Origin: Candidatus Neomicrothrix sp. UBA2131
GTDB lineage: Bacteria > Actinomycetota > Acidimicrobiia > Acidimicrobiales > MedAcidi-G1
Direction: 5' to 3'
Assembly: GCA_002329075.1 (NCBI GenBank)
Contig: DCXR01000032.1
Location: 6,206-18,134 of the forward strand
Length of the DNA stretch: 11,929 bases
The notes beneath the pieces are model-generated. The model ran no database searches and was not told the DNA's origin. It saw nothing but the letters and a program-made list of their open reading frames with translations. Position numbers and translations under genes: made by a program. Within the stretch, counting starts at the first letter, position 1. The number at the start of each line of letters is the position of its first letter. This document shows, piece after piece, positions 1-6,144 of the stretch.

Positions 1-1175
1 TCACCGATGATGTTTCTCTGAACCTGGTCGGTGCCCCCGTAGATGGACGGCGCCGGCGAAAAGAGCGTCATCTCCTGGACAATGCCGCCGGTGGAGCTGT
101 CGGTGTGGTCGAGCATGCCGTCGGCGCCATTGACGAGGTTTCCGACCTCGCGGCTCTGACGGACCAACTCGCTCATGGCCAACTTTGCCATGTTGCCCTC
201 ACCGCCCGTACGACCAGCACCGGCTCGGGCCCGCAGCATGTTCCAGCGGTTCACCTCGCCCAGGATGTGCAGGCGCATCATCGCCTGCCGGACGACCGGA
301 TCACCCAGCATTCCCCGATTCTTGGCCAGGTCGACCAACAGGTCGGTGGTGATCCCCCGACCGCCAGAGCCGTCGGGTCCCCTGGGCAGCCTCTCGAGCA
401 GGTCCCCGACCCGGTCTTCGAGTCGGCCGGCCTTGGGCCCACCTGTGACCGCAACAGGCCGCCTGCCGCCTCCACCCAGGCTGGCGCGCTCGACGGCAAG
501 CGTGGTGTTGGCCACGGCCCAGCCATTGCCGAGCCCGCCGATGACGTCATCGTTCGACACCCGGGCCTCGTCCAGGAACACCTCGTTGAACAGCGCCTCA
601 CCGGTCATCTCGCGGAGGGGACGGACCTCTATACCCGCCTGGTCGATGTCGATGGCGAAGTAGGTGATGCCCTGGTGCTTTGGTTGGTCGGGATCGGTTC
701 GGGCGATGAGCATTCCCTTGTCGGCGATCTGTCCACCCGAGGTCCACACCTTCTGGCCGGTGACGATCCATTCGTCGCCGTCACGCACGGCCCGCGCCTG
801 CAGGCCGGCAAGGTCGGAGCCGGCCCCCGGCTCGGAGAACAGCTGACACCATCCGACCGAACCGTCGAGGATCGGTGCGACCAGCCGGTCGACCTGTTCC
901 TGGGTGCCGTGCATGGCGATGGTCGGTGCCGCCAGCATGTAGCCGAGGCCCATCGGCGGACCCAGCACTCCGGCGTCGGCCATCGTGGCATTGAAGGCGG
1001 ACATCTGCGCGCTTCCGTAGCCCCGTCCGCCGGCAGCCTCTGGGAGGGCGGGATGTGCCCAGGCATCGGCGGCGAGACGGATCCACCAGTCGTGAACCGT
1101 CAGGTCCGGATCCCAGTTCTCGTCCAGCCAGTTGGAGAGTTCTTCTCGGACCTGTTCGGCGGTGATGTCGCTCAT
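1..1175 (-). CDS. Acyl-CoA dehydrogenase (FadE-type), 3' end cut by the window
   Basis: FAD-dependent acyl-CoA dehydrogenase, which would introduce an alpha,beta double bond into an acyl-CoA thioester in the cytoplasm and pass electrons to ETF. I translated 391 complete codons with no internal stop. The N-terminal helical domain is about residues 1-108. The beta-domain carries the family signature LFSEPGAGSDLAGL (112-125) and WIVTGQKVWTSG (136-147). The C-terminal FAD-contacting motif YGGTDQVQRNIIG (379-391) ends at the window edge, so only roughly 10-20 residues should be missing. The family's usual catalytic Glu in the C-terminal Y-E-G-T motif is Gly here (Y-G-G-T), a variant known in actinobacterial FadE proteins where the base lies elsewhere or in a partner subunit. 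Start ATG at 1175 is the first in-frame start candidate of the domain; its ribosome site is weak (GAGA). It is divergent from proS across 91 bases. Substrate cannot be told from sequence. Confidence 0.95.
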   Translation of the reverse strand, partial: MSDITAEQVREELSNWLDENWDPDLTVHDWWIRLAADAWAHPALPEAAGGRGYGSAQMSAFNATMADAGVLGPPMGLGYMLAAPTIAMHGTQEQVDRLVAPILDGSVGWCQLFSEPGAGSDLAGLQARAVRDGDEWIVTGQKVWTSGGQIADKGMLIARTDPDQPKHQGITYFAIDIDQAGIEVRPLREMTGEALFNEVFLDEARVSNDDVIGGLGNGWAVANTTLAVERASLGGGGRRPVAVTGGPKAGRLEDRVGDLLERLPRGPDGSGGRGITTDLLVDLAKNRGMLGDPVVRQAMMRLHILGEVNRWNMLRARAGAGRTGGEGNMAKLAMSELVRQSREVGNLVNGADGMLDHTDSSTGGIVQEMTLFSPAPSIYGGTDQVQRNIIG

Positions 1176-1227
1176 GACGCAAGTCTCGCGCGGACCGGTC
1201 CGCCGCGGTGTAGTGGGGGCCGATCGC

Positions 1228-1233
1228 TAAGGT
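1228..1233 (+). promoter_or_regulatory. Possible -10 box for proS
   Basis: TAAGGT fits the TAnnnT consensus of a housekeeping-sigma -10 element and lies 33 bases before the proS GTG, inside the 91-base divergent gap with the acyl-CoA dehydrogenase gene. No convincing -35 box is visible 17 bases upstream. Assigned by pattern and position only. Confidence 0.35.
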
Positions 1234-1266
1234 GGCGCGTCCGTATCCGACGAGGAGGCACGGCCC

Positions 1267-2982
1267 GTGCGTTGGTCGACCCTGTTCATCCCGACACTGC
1301 GCGACGCCCCGGCAGACGCCGAGGCGGCCAGCCACCGCCTGCTGGTGCGCGGTGGCTTCATCCGACAGCTCCAGTCGGGTCACTACTCCATGCTGCCGCT
1401 GGGCTGGCGCGTCCATCGCAAGGTCGCCGAGGTGATTCGTCAGGAGATGGATGCCATCGGCGCCCAGGAGTTGCTGCTGCCCGCCATGCACCCGGCATCG
1501 GTCTGGCAGCAGTCGGGGCGCTGGGAGTCGATGGGTGACGAGATGTTCCGCCTGCTCGACCGCAAGGGCGCCGACCTTGTCCTCGGCATGACCCACGAGG
1601 AGGTCATCGCCCTCATCGGGCTCGAGCTCTCCTCCTACCGGGACCTGCCCCAGATGTGGTACCAGATCCAGACCAAGTTCCGCGATGAACCCCGCCCCAA
1701 GTCGGGCCTCCTGCGCGTTCGTGAGTTCGCAATGAAGGATTCGTATTCCATCGACATCGATGACGCCGGCCTCGACCGCTCGTTCGACCTGCACCACCTC
1801 GCCTACACCCGGATCTTCGCCAGGCTCGACCTCGATGCCCTGCCGGTGGAGGCCTCCTCGGGCGCCATGGGAGGAAGTGCGTCCGTCGAGTTCATGGTCG
1901 AATCGCCCGCCGGCGAAGACGACGTCGCCCACTGCACCGACTGTGGCTACGCCGCAAACGTCGAGCGCGCCTCGGCGGTCACCACACCGGTCGAGAACCG
2001 GCCCGGCGGTGCCGAACCGGTGCGCTTCCCGACACCGGGCATCCGCACGATCACCGCCCTTGCCGAAGTCGGCCACCCGCCCGAGCACCAGGTCAAGACG
2101 CTCGTCTACGAGGCCGACGGCGACCTTGTGCTCGTCCTGCTGCGCGGCGACCACCCCTTCCTCGAACAGAAGTTCACCGACGCCACCGGGGTGGGCGACC
2201 TGCGCCCCGCCGAGCCCGACCGCATCCTCGACGCCCTCGGCGCCTCACCCGGGAGCCTCGGAGCGGTCGGCGTCGACGGGCCAACCGTCTATGCCGACCA
2301 CGCCCTCCGGGGACGTTCCGGCATGACGACGGGCGCCAACGACGACGACTTCCACCTCGAGGGCGTCGACGTCGAGCGGGACATCACGGTCGACCACTGG
2401 CTGGACCTCCGGGGGATCCTCGATGGTGAACCATGTGTCAACTGTGGCGAACCCCTCCAGGTCGTCCGCTGCATCGAAGCCGGGCACATCTTCAAGCTCG
2501 GTCGCAGGTATGCCGAGGCCATGGACATGTCAGTCCTCGACGCCGACGGCAACTCCCGCATTCCGACGATGGGTTCCTACGGCATCGGCGTAGGCCGTGC
2601 GATGGCGGCGGTCGCCGAGGTCCACCACGACGATTCCGGGCTCATCTGGCCGGTTGCCATCGCCCCATACGAAGTCGTGCTGACGGTTGTCAAGACCGAC
2701 CACGAACCCTCGATGGAACTAGCCGAGCGTTGGGCCGACGAACTCACGGCGGCAGGCATCGACGTCCTGCTCGACGACCGCGACGCCAGGCCGGGCGTGA
2801 AGTTCGCCGATGCCGAACTGATCGGCATCCCACTGCGGGTCACGATCGGTCCGAGGGGCCTCGACCAGGGCAGCGTCGAGTTCACCCGTCGCTCGACAGG
2901 TCACAACGAAGACGTCGCCATCGACGACCTGGTACAGGTGGTGCTCGACGCCGTGGCGACCGGACGCCGACCGGGTGCCTGA
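1267..2982 (+). CDS. proS: Prolyl-tRNA synthetase, bacterial type with editing insertion
   Basis: Class II aminoacyl-tRNA synthetase that charges tRNA(Pro) with proline using ATP; cytoplasmic and essential. The 571 residues match the usual length of the bacterial form. N-terminal catalytic core: motif 1 region with a GHYSMLPLGWRVHRK stretch (38-52), THEE (109-112), motif 2 around FRDEPRPKSGLLRVREFAMK (138-157). The trans-editing insertion domain spans about 224-407, including VKTLV (276-280), RGDHPF (293-298) and GHIFKLG (406-412). Motif 3 is GIGVGRAMAA (439-448), followed by the anticodon-binding domain (about 468-565). Two CxxC pairs (C223/C226 and C390/C393) bracket the insertion and could bind a metal; that is inference. 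Start GTG at 1267 is supported by AGGAGG at 1253-1258, eight bases upstream. A 9-bp inverted repeat covers the stop codon. Confidence 0.98.
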   Translation: MRWSTLFIPTLRDAPADAEAASHRLLVRGGFIRQLQSGHYSMLPLGWRVHRKVAEVIRQEMDAIGAQELLLPAMHPASVWQQSGRWESMGDEMFRLLDRKGADLVLGMTHEEVIALIGLELSSYRDLPQMWYQIQTKFRDEPRPKSGLLRVREFAMKDSYSIDIDDAGLDRSFDLHHLAYTRIFARLDLDALPVEASSGAMGGSASVEFMVESPAGEDDVAHCTDCGYAANVERASAVTTPVENRPGGAEPVRFPTPGIRTITALAEVGHPPEHQVKTLVYEADGDLVLVLLRGDHPFLEQKFTDATGVGDLRPAEPDRILDALGASPGSLGAVGVDGPTVYADHALRGRSGMTTGANDDDFHLEGVDVERDITVDHWLDLRGILDGEPCVNCGEPLQVVRCIEAGHIFKLGRRYAEAMDMSVLDADGNSRIPTMGSYGIGVGRAMAAVAEVHHDDSGLIWPVAIAPYEVVLTVVKTDHEPSMELAERWADELTAAGIDVLLDDRDARPGVKFADAELIGIPLRVTIGPRGLDQGSVEFTRRSTGHNEDVAIDDLVQVVLDAVATGRRPGA

Positions 2983-3002
2983 AGCGCCTGCTGCAGGCAC
3001 CC
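2973..3002 (+). terminator. Hairpin over the proS stop codon
   Basis: Perfect 9-bp inverted repeat: GGGTGCCTG at 2973-2981 and CAGGCACCC at 2994-3002 with a 12-base loop. The left arm contains the first two bases of the proS stop codon (2980-2982). There is no T-run after it, as is common for high-GC genomes, so it is a terminator candidate or mRNA 3'-end stabiliser, not a proven one. Confidence 0.4.
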
Positions 3003-3008
3003 CACCAC

Positions 3009-3014
3009 TAGATT
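3009..3014 (+). promoter_or_regulatory. Possible -10 box for the SH3-like gene
   Basis: TAGATT, a TAnnnT match 30 bases before the ATG at 3045 and directly after the proS hairpin. No recognisable -35 box. Confidence 0.3.
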
Positions 3015-3044
3015 CCACACGACCGCCGCATCCAGGGAGACCCC

Positions 3045-3425
3045 ATGCCCCGAACCATCGACCGCACCCAACCCATCCGACGCTTTGCCAGGGTCGTCGC
3101 CGCCGTCGACCTTCCGGGGGTTCCTGAGGGAACGGGCGGAAAGGTGCGGGTGGCCAACGGTGTCTCCTGGTACCGGTACTGGGTGTCGTTCGACAATGGG
3201 ATCGACCTCGGTGGTGTCGGCCATGAGCAGTTGGCGCAGCGACGGGACTGGCCACAGTTCCGCATCGACCGCGAAGCGGCAGCACTTGGAACTGACCTGG
3301 CCGACGGTACGGACAGCGCCGATGCCGACGACGGCGCCGACGGACCTGCAACGGGCAACAGCCACGGTGTTCCCGAGCACCTCCTCGAGCGCAGCCGCCT
3401 GGCCCGCGAGCGCCTCGGGGCCTGA
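3045..3425 (+). CDS. Small hypothetical protein with a possible SH3-like core
   Basis: A 126-residue soluble protein that I do not recognise as a named family. Residues about 22-62 are the conserved-looking core: glycine-valine turns and aromatic strands (GGKVRVANGVSWYRYWVSF at 31-49, then NGIDLGGVGHEQL), which look like a small five-stranded SH3/KOW-type barrel. Residues about 85-108 are an acidic Asp/Ala/Gly linker, and the end is a basic amphipathic segment (VPEHLLERSRLARERLGA). No signal peptide or membrane segment. ATG at 3045 has a purine-rich AGGGAGA (3034-3040) upstream. It lies between proS and carD with 62 and 85 bases on each side; because CarD also starts with a Tudor-like barrel, a role in binding the transcription or translation machinery is possible but only guessed. 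Codon use and length make it a real gene. Confidence 0.82.
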   Translation: MPRTIDRTQPIRRFARVVAAVDLPGVPEGTGGKVRVANGVSWYRYWVSFDNGIDLGGVGHEQLAQRRDWPQFRIDREAAALGTDLADGTDSADADDGADGPATGNSHGVPEHLLERSRLARERLGA

Positions 3426-3440
3426 CACCCCGACCGAGGC
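3412..3440 (+). terminator. Nested hairpin over the stop codon of the SH3-like gene
   Basis: Two alternative stems share this stretch: GCCTCGG (3412-3418) with CCGAGGC (3434-3440), or TCGGGG (3415-3420) with CCCCGA (3428-3433, 7-base loop). The stop codon (3423-3425) lies in the loop. No T-run follows. Its place just ahead of the carD -10 box fits a transcription boundary. Confidence 0.4.
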
Positions 3441-3454
3441 CACCCGCTGCCCGG

Positions 3455-3460
3455 TATCCT
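3455..3460 (+). promoter_or_regulatory. Possible -10 box for carD
   Basis: TATCCT, the best -10-like hexamer in this gap, 50 bases before the carD GTG and just after the hairpin that closes the preceding gene. No clear -35 box. In other Actinobacteria carD has its own promoter, which agrees with this layout. Confidence 0.4.
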
Positions 3461-3510
3461 CAAGGGTCCCCCTTCCCCCTGTAGCCCAGACCGCCCCCAC
3501 GGAGACTCCT

Positions 3511-3990
3511 GTGTCCTTCAAGCCCGGCGACAAGGTCGTCTACCCGCACCATGGTGCCGCCATCATCAAGAAGAAGGAGAAGCGCGAGGCCTTCGGCGAG
3601 AAGCGCGAATACCTCGTACTCCAGATGGCGCACGGCGAGATGACCCTCTCGGTCCCGGTCGACATGGTCGAGGAGGTCGGCATGCGCTGGCCCATCGCCA
3701 AGGCCGACGTCGAGGACCTCTTCGAAGTGCTTCGCAAGCGCGACGTCCGTGAACCGGCGAACTGGTCGCGACGATTCAAGAACCACCAGGAGAAGCTCAA
3801 GAGCGGCGACGTCTACCAGGTCGCGGAGGTCGTCCGGAACCTCGCCCTCCGGGAGGCCGCCAAGGGCCTGTCCGCCGGCGAGAAGACCCTCTACACGAAG
3901 GCCCACAATGTCCTCGTGTCCGAGTTGGCCTTCGCCCTGAACATCTCCGAGGACAAGGCGGCCGACAAGGTCGCCGGTGCGCTCACCTGA
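3511..3990 (+). CDS. carD: CarD-family RNA-polymerase-binding transcription regulator
   Basis: CarD binds the RNA polymerase beta subunit and the upstream edge of the promoter bubble, stabilising open complexes at many promoters including rRNA. The 159 residues are close to the mycobacterial protein. Residues 1-53 form the Tudor-like RNAP-interaction domain, beginning FKPGDKVVYPHHG (3-15) with the typical LVLQMAHGEMTLSVP strands. The helical C-terminal domain contains PANWSRRFKNHQEKL with the bubble-wedge tryptophan at residue 85, the same number as in M. tuberculosis, and ends with SAGEKTLYTKAHNVLVSELA. Start GTG at 3511 is chosen because the domain begins there and GGAG (3501-3504) lies six bases upstream; the frame is open further upstream but that part overlaps the previous gene. 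Unlike mycobacteria, ispD/ispF do not follow; a universal stress protein does. Confidence 0.97.
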   Translation: MSFKPGDKVVYPHHGAAIIKKKEKREAFGEKREYLVLQMAHGEMTLSVPVDMVEEVGMRWPIAKADVEDLFEVLRKRDVREPANWSRRFKNHQEKLKSGDVYQVAEVVRNLALREAAKGLSAGEKTLYTKAHNVLVSELAFALNISEDKAADKVAGALT

Positions 3991-3998
3991 ACATCAGG
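3986..3998 (+). terminator. Short hairpin at the carD stop codon
   Basis: CCTGA (3986-3990, its last three bases being the stop codon) pairs with TCAGG (3994-3998) around a 3-base loop. Only five pairs and no T-run, so weak; listed because it repeats the layout seen at other stop codons here. Confidence 0.2.
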
Positions 3999-4012
3999 AT
4001 CAGCGTCTCGGA

Positions 4013-4018
4013 TACCAT
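4013..4018 (+). promoter_or_regulatory. Possible -10 box for the universal stress protein gene
   Basis: TACCAT, a TAnnnT match 52 bases before the ATG at 4071 in the 80-base gap after carD. No clear -35 box. Confidence 0.35.
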
Positions 4019-4070
4019 CGTCACAGGCGTCCCGAATTGACGCCGGCTTCGAGACACCAGGGAGGCACCA

Positions 4071-4553
4071 ATGCCTGAGCGACGCATCGTCGTCGGGGTC
4101 GAAGGATCCGGATATGCCCGAGCTGCCCTCATCTGGGCCCTCGAAGAGGCGGCATTCCGGGACACGGTCGTCGAGGTCGCTACGGCCTACTCCCCCACCT
4201 ACGTGCCTGCAGCCCCCGACCTCGGCTACGTCCCGCTCGACTCCTTCGACCTGATCACCGAGATCGAGCGCATGCAGGGCGACGTCATCGAGTCGGCTGT
4301 CGAGGCCGCTGGCCATCCCGACGTGGAGGTCCGCCGTACCCTGGTCAAGGGTCGCGCCGCCGACACCCTGATGCGGATCGCTGAGGGAGCCGAAATGCTC
4401 GTCGTCGGCAACCGCGGCCGGGGTGGATTCGCCGGCCTGCGGCTCGGTTCGGTCAGCCAGGCCATCGCCCACCACAGCCCCTGCCCGCTTGTGATCGTCC
4501 GCACCGGCCTCGCCGACGACGCAGGCGACGACGCAGGCGACGACGCCGACTGA
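4071..4553 (+). CDS. Universal stress protein (UspA family, ATP-binding type)
   Basis: Single-domain cytoplasmic Usp of 160 residues; members bind ATP and help survival under starvation, hypoxia or oxidative stress by poorly known means. The first strand is RRIVVGVEGSGYARAAL (4-20), where the usual Asp of GVDGS is Glu11. The ATP-binding signature G-x2-G-x9-G-S is complete: G113, G116, G126, S127, followed by the final strand CPLVIVR (138-144). After the fold ends near 146 there is an acidic tail built from a threefold DNA repeat (DDAG, DDAG, DDAD). ATG at 4071 has AGGGAGG at 4059-4065 five bases upstream. Gaps of 80 and 111 bases on either side, each with a possible -10 box, suggest its own promoter. 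Confidence 0.96.
   Translation: MPERRIVVGVEGSGYARAALIWALEEAAFRDTVVEVATAYSPTYVPAAPDLGYVPLDSFDLITEIERMQGDVIESAVEAAGHPDVEVRRTLVKGRAADTLMRIAEGAEMLVVGNRGRGGFAGLRLGSVSQAIAHHSPCPLVIVRTGLADDAGDDAGDDAD
4515..4550 (+). repeat. Three 12-base tandem repeats in the usp 3' end
   Basis: GACGACGCAGGC occurs at 4515-4526 and 4527-4538, and a diverged third copy (GACGACGCCGAC) at 4539-4550, directly before the stop codon. It is in frame and encodes the acidic tail of the stress protein; copy number could change without a frameshift. Confidence 0.9.
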
Positions 4554-4569
4554 CCGCTTCTACGGGACG

Positions 4570-4576
4570 AAAAAAA
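4570..4576 (+). promoter_or_regulatory. A-tract upstream of the alkyltransferase gene
   Basis: Seven consecutive A bases, flanked by CGA and TCTTCG, stand out in otherwise GC-rich DNA. The tract lies about 42 bases before the possible -10 box at 4618, where an UP-like element would be expected. Function is inferred from position only. Confidence 0.25.
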
Positions 4577-4617
4577 TCTTCGCCAAGGCTCGCACTCGTC
4601 GCAAATCTGCGCGAACC

Positions 4618-4623
4618 TACGGT
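4618..4623 (+). promoter_or_regulatory. Possible -10 box for the alkyltransferase gene
   Basis: TACGGT, a TAnnnT match 41 bases before the ATG at 4665 in the 111-base gap after usp. No clear -35 box. Confidence 0.3.
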
Positions 4624-4664
4624 CAATCCGTCGGACCCGCCGGAGAGCAACCGAAGGGGGACAC

Positions 4665-5249
4665 ATGACCGGGACCTTGGAGGCCACCGAAGCAGGAGAA
4701 GACGGCGGAGGAGGCGGTTCGGGAACGAGCTTCGGGCCGGTCGATGAGATCGCCCAGGTAGCGGGACCGGTAGGGGGGCTGTGGGTCGCTCACAATGATC
4801 GCGGAATCTGCGGTAGCGCCTTCGCCAACCTCATCACCTTCGCCCGGTTCCGCGAAGAACTCCACGACCGCACCGGGCGACCCGCTGCCCGGGGCGACGA
4901 CCTGCCCGACGACCTCTACGACGCCATAGAGCTTGCGTTCGCCACCGGGCACCGCGACGAGTTGGCGTTCGACTTCACGGGCGCCACGCCGTTCCAGCAA
5001 TCCGTCTGGGAGGCATGCCTGGGGGTTCCACCCGGAGAGACCCGCACCTACGCCGAGATCGCCAAGGTGGTCCACCGACCCAACGCCGTGCGTGCGGTCG
5101 GAACGGCTCTTGGCAGCAATCCGATCCCGGTGCTGGTCCCCTGCCACCGTGTCCTTCGGACCGACGGCAGCCTGGGCGGCTACGCATTCGGCGAGTTGGT
5201 CAAGCAGAAGTTGCTCGACCGCGAGGCCGAGAGGGCCGCAGCCGCCTGA
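4665..5249 (+). CDS. ogt: Methylated-DNA--[protein]-cysteine S-methyltransferase (Ogt/MGMT family)
   Basis: Suicide DNA-repair protein that moves an alkyl group from O6-alkylguanine to its own cysteine. Residues about 108-188 are the DNA-binding/methyltransferase domain: FQQSVWEACLGVPPGETRTY (110-129) with the helix-turn-helix, the arginine-finger region NAVRAVGTALGSNPIPVLVP, and the active-site PCHRV with Cys160, then GGYAFG (171-176). Residues about 25-105 resemble the usual N-terminal Ogt domain (GGLWVAHNDRGICGSAF at 37-53). The first 22 residues are an acidic, Gly-rich, probably disordered extension. ATG at 4665 has AAGGGGG (4654-4660) upstream. No AdaA-like regulator is present nearby, so the gene is probably not under a classical adaptive-response switch in this window. 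111 bases separate it from usp. Confidence 0.96.
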   Translation: MTGTLEATEAGEDGGGGGSGTSFGPVDEIAQVAGPVGGLWVAHNDRGICGSAFANLITFARFREELHDRTGRPAARGDDLPDDLYDAIELAFATGHRDELAFDFTGATPFQQSVWEACLGVPPGETRTYAEIAKVVHRPNAVRAVGTALGSNPIPVLVPCHRVLRTDGSLGGYAFGELVKQKLLDREAERAAAA

Positions 5250-5279
5250 ACCCGGGGGTCTGCCACACCCGCTCAGGCG
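5243..5279 (+). terminator. Inverted repeat at the alkyltransferase stop codon
   Basis: CGCCTGA (5243-5249, including the stop codon) pairs with TCAGGCG (5273-5279) over a 23-base loop. No T-run. Weak terminator candidate with the same stop-codon-in-stem layout as the proS hairpin. Confidence 0.3.
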
Positions 5280-5322
5280 TGTACAACCTGTGGGGTGACC
5301 TATCCAGAAAGGGCACGCACCG

Positions 5323-6120
5323 ATGAGTCAGAACCCCGACCCCGGTGAGGGCCGGATCACGACAGAGGACCGGGGCCGGATCCTCCTGATGGGCATAGAC
5401 CGGCCGGCCAAGTTGAACGGCTTCACGCCGGAGATGAGTCGGCAGTTGGCCGTCGCCTACACACGCCTTGACGAGGACGACGGTCTCTGGTGCGGCGTGC
5501 TCTTCGCCCACGGTGACCACTTCACCGCAGGCCTCGACCTGCCGATGTGGACCGAGCGCATGAAGTCCGGTGAGCGCGGCAGGGAATCCGACGTCGTCGA
5601 TCCCACCGGCCTCGGTCGCCGGTGCCGGAAGCCCATCGTCACGGCGGTCAAGGGCTACACCTACACGCTCGGCATCGAGATGATGCTGGCAGGAGACATG
5701 GTGGTGGCCGCCGACGACTGCCGCTTCCGCCAGCATGAACCACTGCGCGGCATCCATGCCGCAGGCGGTGCGACCATCCGATTCGTCCAGCGGGGCGGCT
5801 GGGGCAACGCCATGTACCACCTGCTCACCTCCGACGAGTTCGATGCCGCCGAGGCCCACCGGATCGGCCTCGTGCAGGAGGTCGTTCCCGCCGGCACGGA
5901 ACTCGACCGGGCGATCGAACTCGCCGAGGTCATCTGCCAGGGTGCTCCGCTGGCCGTCCAGGCCACCAGGGCCTCATCGCTGCGCTACGTCCAGGACGGC
6001 GAGGCGGCATGCATCGCCGCACTGGGGAAGGTCCAGGCCGACCTGGCTGCCACCGATGACGCCGCCGAGGGCGTGGCCGCCTTCCGGGAGCGCCGTGATC
6101 CCGTCTTCGGAGGCCGCTGA
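5323..6120 (+). CDS. Enoyl-CoA hydratase/isomerase (crotonase family)
   Basis: Crotonase-fold enzyme of 265 residues acting on acyl-CoA thioesters in the cytoplasm, most likely hydrating or isomerising an enoyl-CoA. The oxyanion-hole segment is DHFTAGLDL (65-73). The second segment, which is usually a Gly-Gly-Gly loop, reads GYTYTLGIE (111-119). The two residues that align with the hydratase catalytic glutamates appear kept (E119 and E139, the latter in RQHEPLRGIHAAGG), so real hydratase chemistry is plausible. EFDAAEAHRIGLVQEVVP is the typical late crotonase helix. ATG at 5323 has AAAGGG (5308-5313) nine bases upstream. The gene converges with the acyl-CoA synthetase, ending 24 bases from it; both would act on CoA esters. 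Exact substrate is unknown. Confidence 0.94.
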   Translation: MSQNPDPGEGRITTEDRGRILLMGIDRPAKLNGFTPEMSRQLAVAYTRLDEDDGLWCGVLFAHGDHFTAGLDLPMWTERMKSGERGRESDVVDPTGLGRRCRKPIVTAVKGYTYTLGIEMMLAGDMVVAADDCRFRQHEPLRGIHAAGGATIRFVQRGGWGNAMYHLLTSDEFDAAEAHRIGLVQEVVPAGTELDRAIELAEVICQGAPLAVQATRASSLRYVQDGEAACIAALGKVQADLAATDDAAEGVAAFRERRDPVFGGR

Positions 6121-6144
6121 ACCCCTCCCCGACCGTATTCTCGG

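Noticed and set aside
105..1538. 477-codon open frame on the plus strand
   Set aside because: It overlaps the acyl-CoA dehydrogenase on the other strand and the start of proS in another frame; its translation has no recognisable domain while both overlapped genes do.
781..2154. 457-codon open frame on the minus strand
   Set aside because: Shadow of proS and of the dehydrogenase; no domain, and it would remove the divergent promoter region.
3085..3510. Longer frame leading into CarD (301 codons)
   Set aside because: It overlaps the SH3-like gene out of frame; the CarD fold begins at the GTG at 3511, which has its own ribosome site, and the resulting length matches the family.
5282..5287. TACAAC as a -10 box for the enoyl-CoA hydratase gene
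   Set aside because: It does not end in T, and the nearby TATCCA (5301-5306) is equally poor and too near the ribosome site.
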